Positions 5,127-6,436 of a stretch of DNA of 6,436 nucleotides are shown piece by piece (the first letter of the stretch is position 1; every line of letters starts with the position of its first letter). Under the pieces are notes generated by a model. That model searched no databases. It was not told the origin of the DNA and saw only the letters and a list, made by a program, of their open reading frames with translations. Origin of the DNA: UBA6136 sp039795615 (GTDB lineage Bacteria; Pseudomonadota; Gammaproteobacteria; Methylococcales; Methylococcaceae); the NCBI GenBank assembly GCA_039795615.1, contig JBDKLO010000105.1, positions 1 through 6,436 of the forward strand. Reading direction: 5' to 3'. The position numbers and the translations under genes are program-made.

Positions 5127-5704
5127 ACGATCGCGAAATCGCAAAGCACGAGCTTTTGCACATCATGGCCGCAGCTTTGACCGTCCCTTTCCTGGATCTT
5201 AAATACTTCGATGCTGAGGTTGAACTCACGCAGACGGGTGGGCGAGCGATCGTTTTCCCATCGGATGCAGGCTTAAAGAGGCTGATTGAGGTTCCAGCGG
5301 TAACGATGAGAGCAATGAGCTTAGGCCCTGTCGGAATGCTCAAGACGACCGAGGTTCGAGCTATCATCCGCTCGGCCAGGCTATGCCCTGGGGATAGCTG
5401 TATTTCCGATGCTGACAAGGCCCTTTTCCAAAAGTACGGGGGCAACCTTGAGCGGCTGACTCCCATCGATGTTGATGTTATCTGCATGGCCTATTTTCTT
5501 GCGCGGCAGACGGGTCTTAAGGGCGCTATTGACGCCATCGTCGAAGCTGGAAGTCCTGTGACGTTAAGTCTGGCTAGCTGGCTTCCAAGATCAGTAAAGG
5601 AGCAGGCCGTTAAGGTCAGGCACGCGACCTTTAAGTACCTTCGTGACGAGGGGTCGAATCCCCCAGATTGGTACGAACGGCGATCACGGAAGCTTTATGG
5701 TTGA
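5123..5704 (+). CDS. Stand-alone M41-like HExxH metallopeptidase-like protein 2
   Basis: This 193-residue protein begins MNDREIAKHELLHIMAAAL; H9, E10 and H13 form an HExxH motif in a helix that continues with AAALTVP, as in M41-type peptidases. A G-containing helix follows (VTMRAMSLGPVGML, about 60-73), then CPGDSCISDADKAL (88-101), where D91, D96 or D98 could be the third zinc ligand. The rest is a helical tail, with a basic end after DWYERRSRK. The order of motifs is the same as in the shorter protein at 3134, but the two share little beyond the motif frame, so they are old paralogues or independent recruits. It has no ATPase domain and no membrane span. It is third in a four-gene coupled set, entered by ATGA and left by an 8-base overlap. 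Activity is inferred, and the unusual HELLH core could also mean an inactive relative. Confidence 0.6.
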   Translation: MNDREIAKHELLHIMAAALTVPFLDLKYFDAEVELTQTGGRAIVFPSDAGLKRLIEVPAVTMRAMSLGPVGMLKTTEVRAIIRSARLCPGDSCISDADKALFQKYGGNLERLTPIDVDVICMAYFLARQTGLKGAIDAIVEAGSPVTLSLASWLPRSVKEQAVKVRHATFKYLRDEGSNPPDWYERRSRKLYG

Positions 5705-6005
5705 AGATCTGATCGCGGAAAGTTCGATTCTCGCTGAGATCATTGGACGCCTCATGACGCTGAAACGGATGCAGGAGAATCCAGCATTGGGGCGGCGGTA
5801 TTTGGGCTCCGACGATCCAGTGATTCGATCAGGTGCACGGTTGATCTGTTCAGGGCATCGGTTGCCGGAGATTGATCCCCGCCTGATCGAGCGACTAAGG
5901 CAGGAGCAGATGGAGGTGAATGAGGATCTTGCCGATGCTCAGTTCGAGGTTAAGCTTGACGGGAAAGAGCAGGAAATCATTCTGGAGTTTATGTCTGAGT
6001 TCTAG
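5697..6005 (+). CDS. Unrecognised small acidic helical protein, last of the set
   Basis: The chosen ATG overlaps the end of the upstream gene by 8 bases. A GTG at 5643 in the same frame would lie deep inside that gene and is less likely. The 102 residues give an acidic protein: an N-terminal helix EDLIAESSILAEIIGRLMTLK, a middle part with a basic patch (GRRYLGSDDPVIRSGARL) and a C-terminal charged helix EQMEVNEDLADAQFEVKL. A lone C-x-G-H (CSGH) is not a metal motif by itself. The TAG stop is part of a 9-bp inverted repeat, and a terminator follows. No known function. Confidence 0.7.
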   Translation: MVEDLIAESSILAEIIGRLMTLKRMQENPALGRRYLGSDDPVIRSGARLICSGHRLPEIDPRLIERLRQEQMEVNEDLADAQFEVKLDGKEQEIILEFMSEF

Positions 6006-6033
6006 ATCGTTCTAGGGATCTCGGGAACGATCT
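6004..6033. repeat. 9-bp inverted repeat at the stop codon
   Basis: AGATCGTTC (6004-6012) and GAACGATCT (6025-6033) are perfect inverted copies with a 12-base loop. The left arm includes the last two bases of the TAG stop. It immediately precedes the terminator hairpin and may stabilise the mRNA 3' end. No T-tract follows. Confidence 0.6.
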
Positions 6034-6038
6034 GAACC

Positions 6039-6066
6039 AGGGGAGGCTATATGTCTCCCCTTCTTT
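6039..6066 (+). terminator. Rho-independent terminator of the distal gene set
   Basis: AGGGGAG (6039-6045) pairs with CTCCCCT (6055-6061) around a 9-base loop and is followed by TCTTTT. It closes the set that ends at 6005. Confidence 0.8.
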
Positions 6067-6096
6067 TGACTGTCAGTCCTTACTGTAGACTATCAA
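6066..6096 (+). promoter_or_regulatory. Candidate promoter/operator of the winged-helix gene
   Basis: TTGACT (6066-6071) is a good -35 element. TATCAA (6091-6096) is a possible -10 with a rather long 19-base spacer. A small palindrome, GACTGTCAGTC (6068-6078), overlaps the -35 and is a plausible operator, for instance for the product of the gene itself. Confidence 0.35.
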
Positions 6097-6122
6097 TCTT
6101 CAACAATAGGATATGCAGAAAT

Positions 6123-6436
6123 ATGCAAAGAATGACGAAGAACAGGGCACTGGTATTGCAGATACTCCGGGAATGTTTCCCGCCCGATTACATCCCGCCA
6201 TATTCGGCTAGGGATACTCGCCTGATTCTTAGCGAGGCTTTCGGGATTAACCAGAGCATCGGTCAGGTGCATCGAACGATCAGCGATCTTCACAAGGCTG
6301 GCTTGCTTCATGTCTCGGAGCGAATGGAGCCCGGCGTCTGTGGATCACTGCCCCAGCGGGTGAAGTGCTATGAGCATCGTGACGACATTGAGAAGAACTC
6401 GATTGAACGAAGGATCGAGGCAGTATGCCGGGAGGC
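6123..6436 (+). CDS. Putative winged-helix DNA-binding protein (3' end outside window)
   Basis: An open frame runs from an ATG at 6123 (an in-frame ATG at 6132 is the alternative) to the window edge, giving at least 104 residues without a stop. An AGGA at 6108-6111 is the likely SD for 6123, though the 11-base spacing is long. The part about 30-67, DTRLILSEAFGINQSIGQVH, then RTISDLHKAGLLHVSE, has the helix-helix-turn-wing pattern of winged-helix regulators or replication-type wHTH domains. It is followed by a wing-like GVCGSLPQRVKCYEH and a charged helix. It is the first gene after the terminator, with a candidate promoter and small palindrome upstream, which suits a local regulator. The family is not certain. 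Confidence 0.6.
   Translation, partial: MQRMTKNRALVLQILRECFPPDYIPPYSARDTRLILSEAFGINQSIGQVHRTISDLHKAGLLHVSERMEPGVCGSLPQRVKCYEHRDDIEKNSIERRIEAVCRE

Noticed and set aside
4939..5487. 182-codon minus-strand ORF
   Set aside because: It is antisense to coupled plus-strand genes with good RBSs and has low-complexity composition typical of a shadow frame.
5648..5666. tRNA T-arm-like string GGGGTCGAATCCCC
   Set aside because: The loop is one base short of a T-loop, no acceptor, D or anticodon arms surround it, and it is in frame inside the second HExxH gene.

Overview
The window is bacterial, gene-dense and almost entirely on the plus strand, and it looks like part of an accessory element (plasmid, integrated element or phage-plasmid). 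Nearly all gene products are small and unrecognised. Many genes overlap by 1-8 bases in ATGA, TAATG or TGATG junctions, there are two clear rho-independent terminators, and several genes have strong Shine-Dalgarno (SD) sites. No tRNA, rRNA, transposase, integrase, replication protein or CRISPR array is visible. The host cannot be named. From about base 680 onward the DNA is very rich in GATC and holds two GCGATCGC octamers (4387-4394, 4433-4440), a word enriched in many cyanobacteria. The strong SD usage would equally suit a proteobacterium.

Layout. (1) Bases 1-600 hold no intact gene. On the minus strand they carry pieces of a family common on plasmids and phages, joined in two reading frames and studded with two perfect inverted repeats. 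This stretch has no GATC site. At its right edge two parS-like 16-mers face each other (527-542 and 582-597). (2) 601-1242 encodes a protein ending in two identically spaced four-cysteine zinc fingers. (3) 1243-1527 is a leader region with a strong G-quadruplex motif on the minus strand and a 15-codon ORF behind an ideal SD site. (4) 1528-3076 is a coupled trio of unrecognised helical proteins, closed by a terminator at 3096-3121. (5) That terminator directly abuts the SD site of 3134, which starts a second coupled trio (3134-4114): an M41-like HExxH protein, a small SH3-like protein and a small sigma-region-4-like helix-turn-helix protein. (6) After 89 bases, 4204-6005 is a coupled set of four genes, the third of which encodes a second M41-like HExxH protein. 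It ends in a terminator at 6039-6066. (7) A putative winged-helix regulator gene starts near 6123 and runs off the window.

Reading. The most interesting unit is 1528-6005: ten small, tightly packed genes that include two divergent stand-alone zinc-metallopeptidase-like proteins (M41/FtsH-like HExxH without the AAA+ ATPase part) among unknown helical proteins. I see no known system that matches. The three sets are probably co-regulated, and expression of the 3134 set must pass through a terminator-like leader. Function (regulated proteolysis, defence, or an element maintenance or transfer programme) cannot be assigned from sequence alone.
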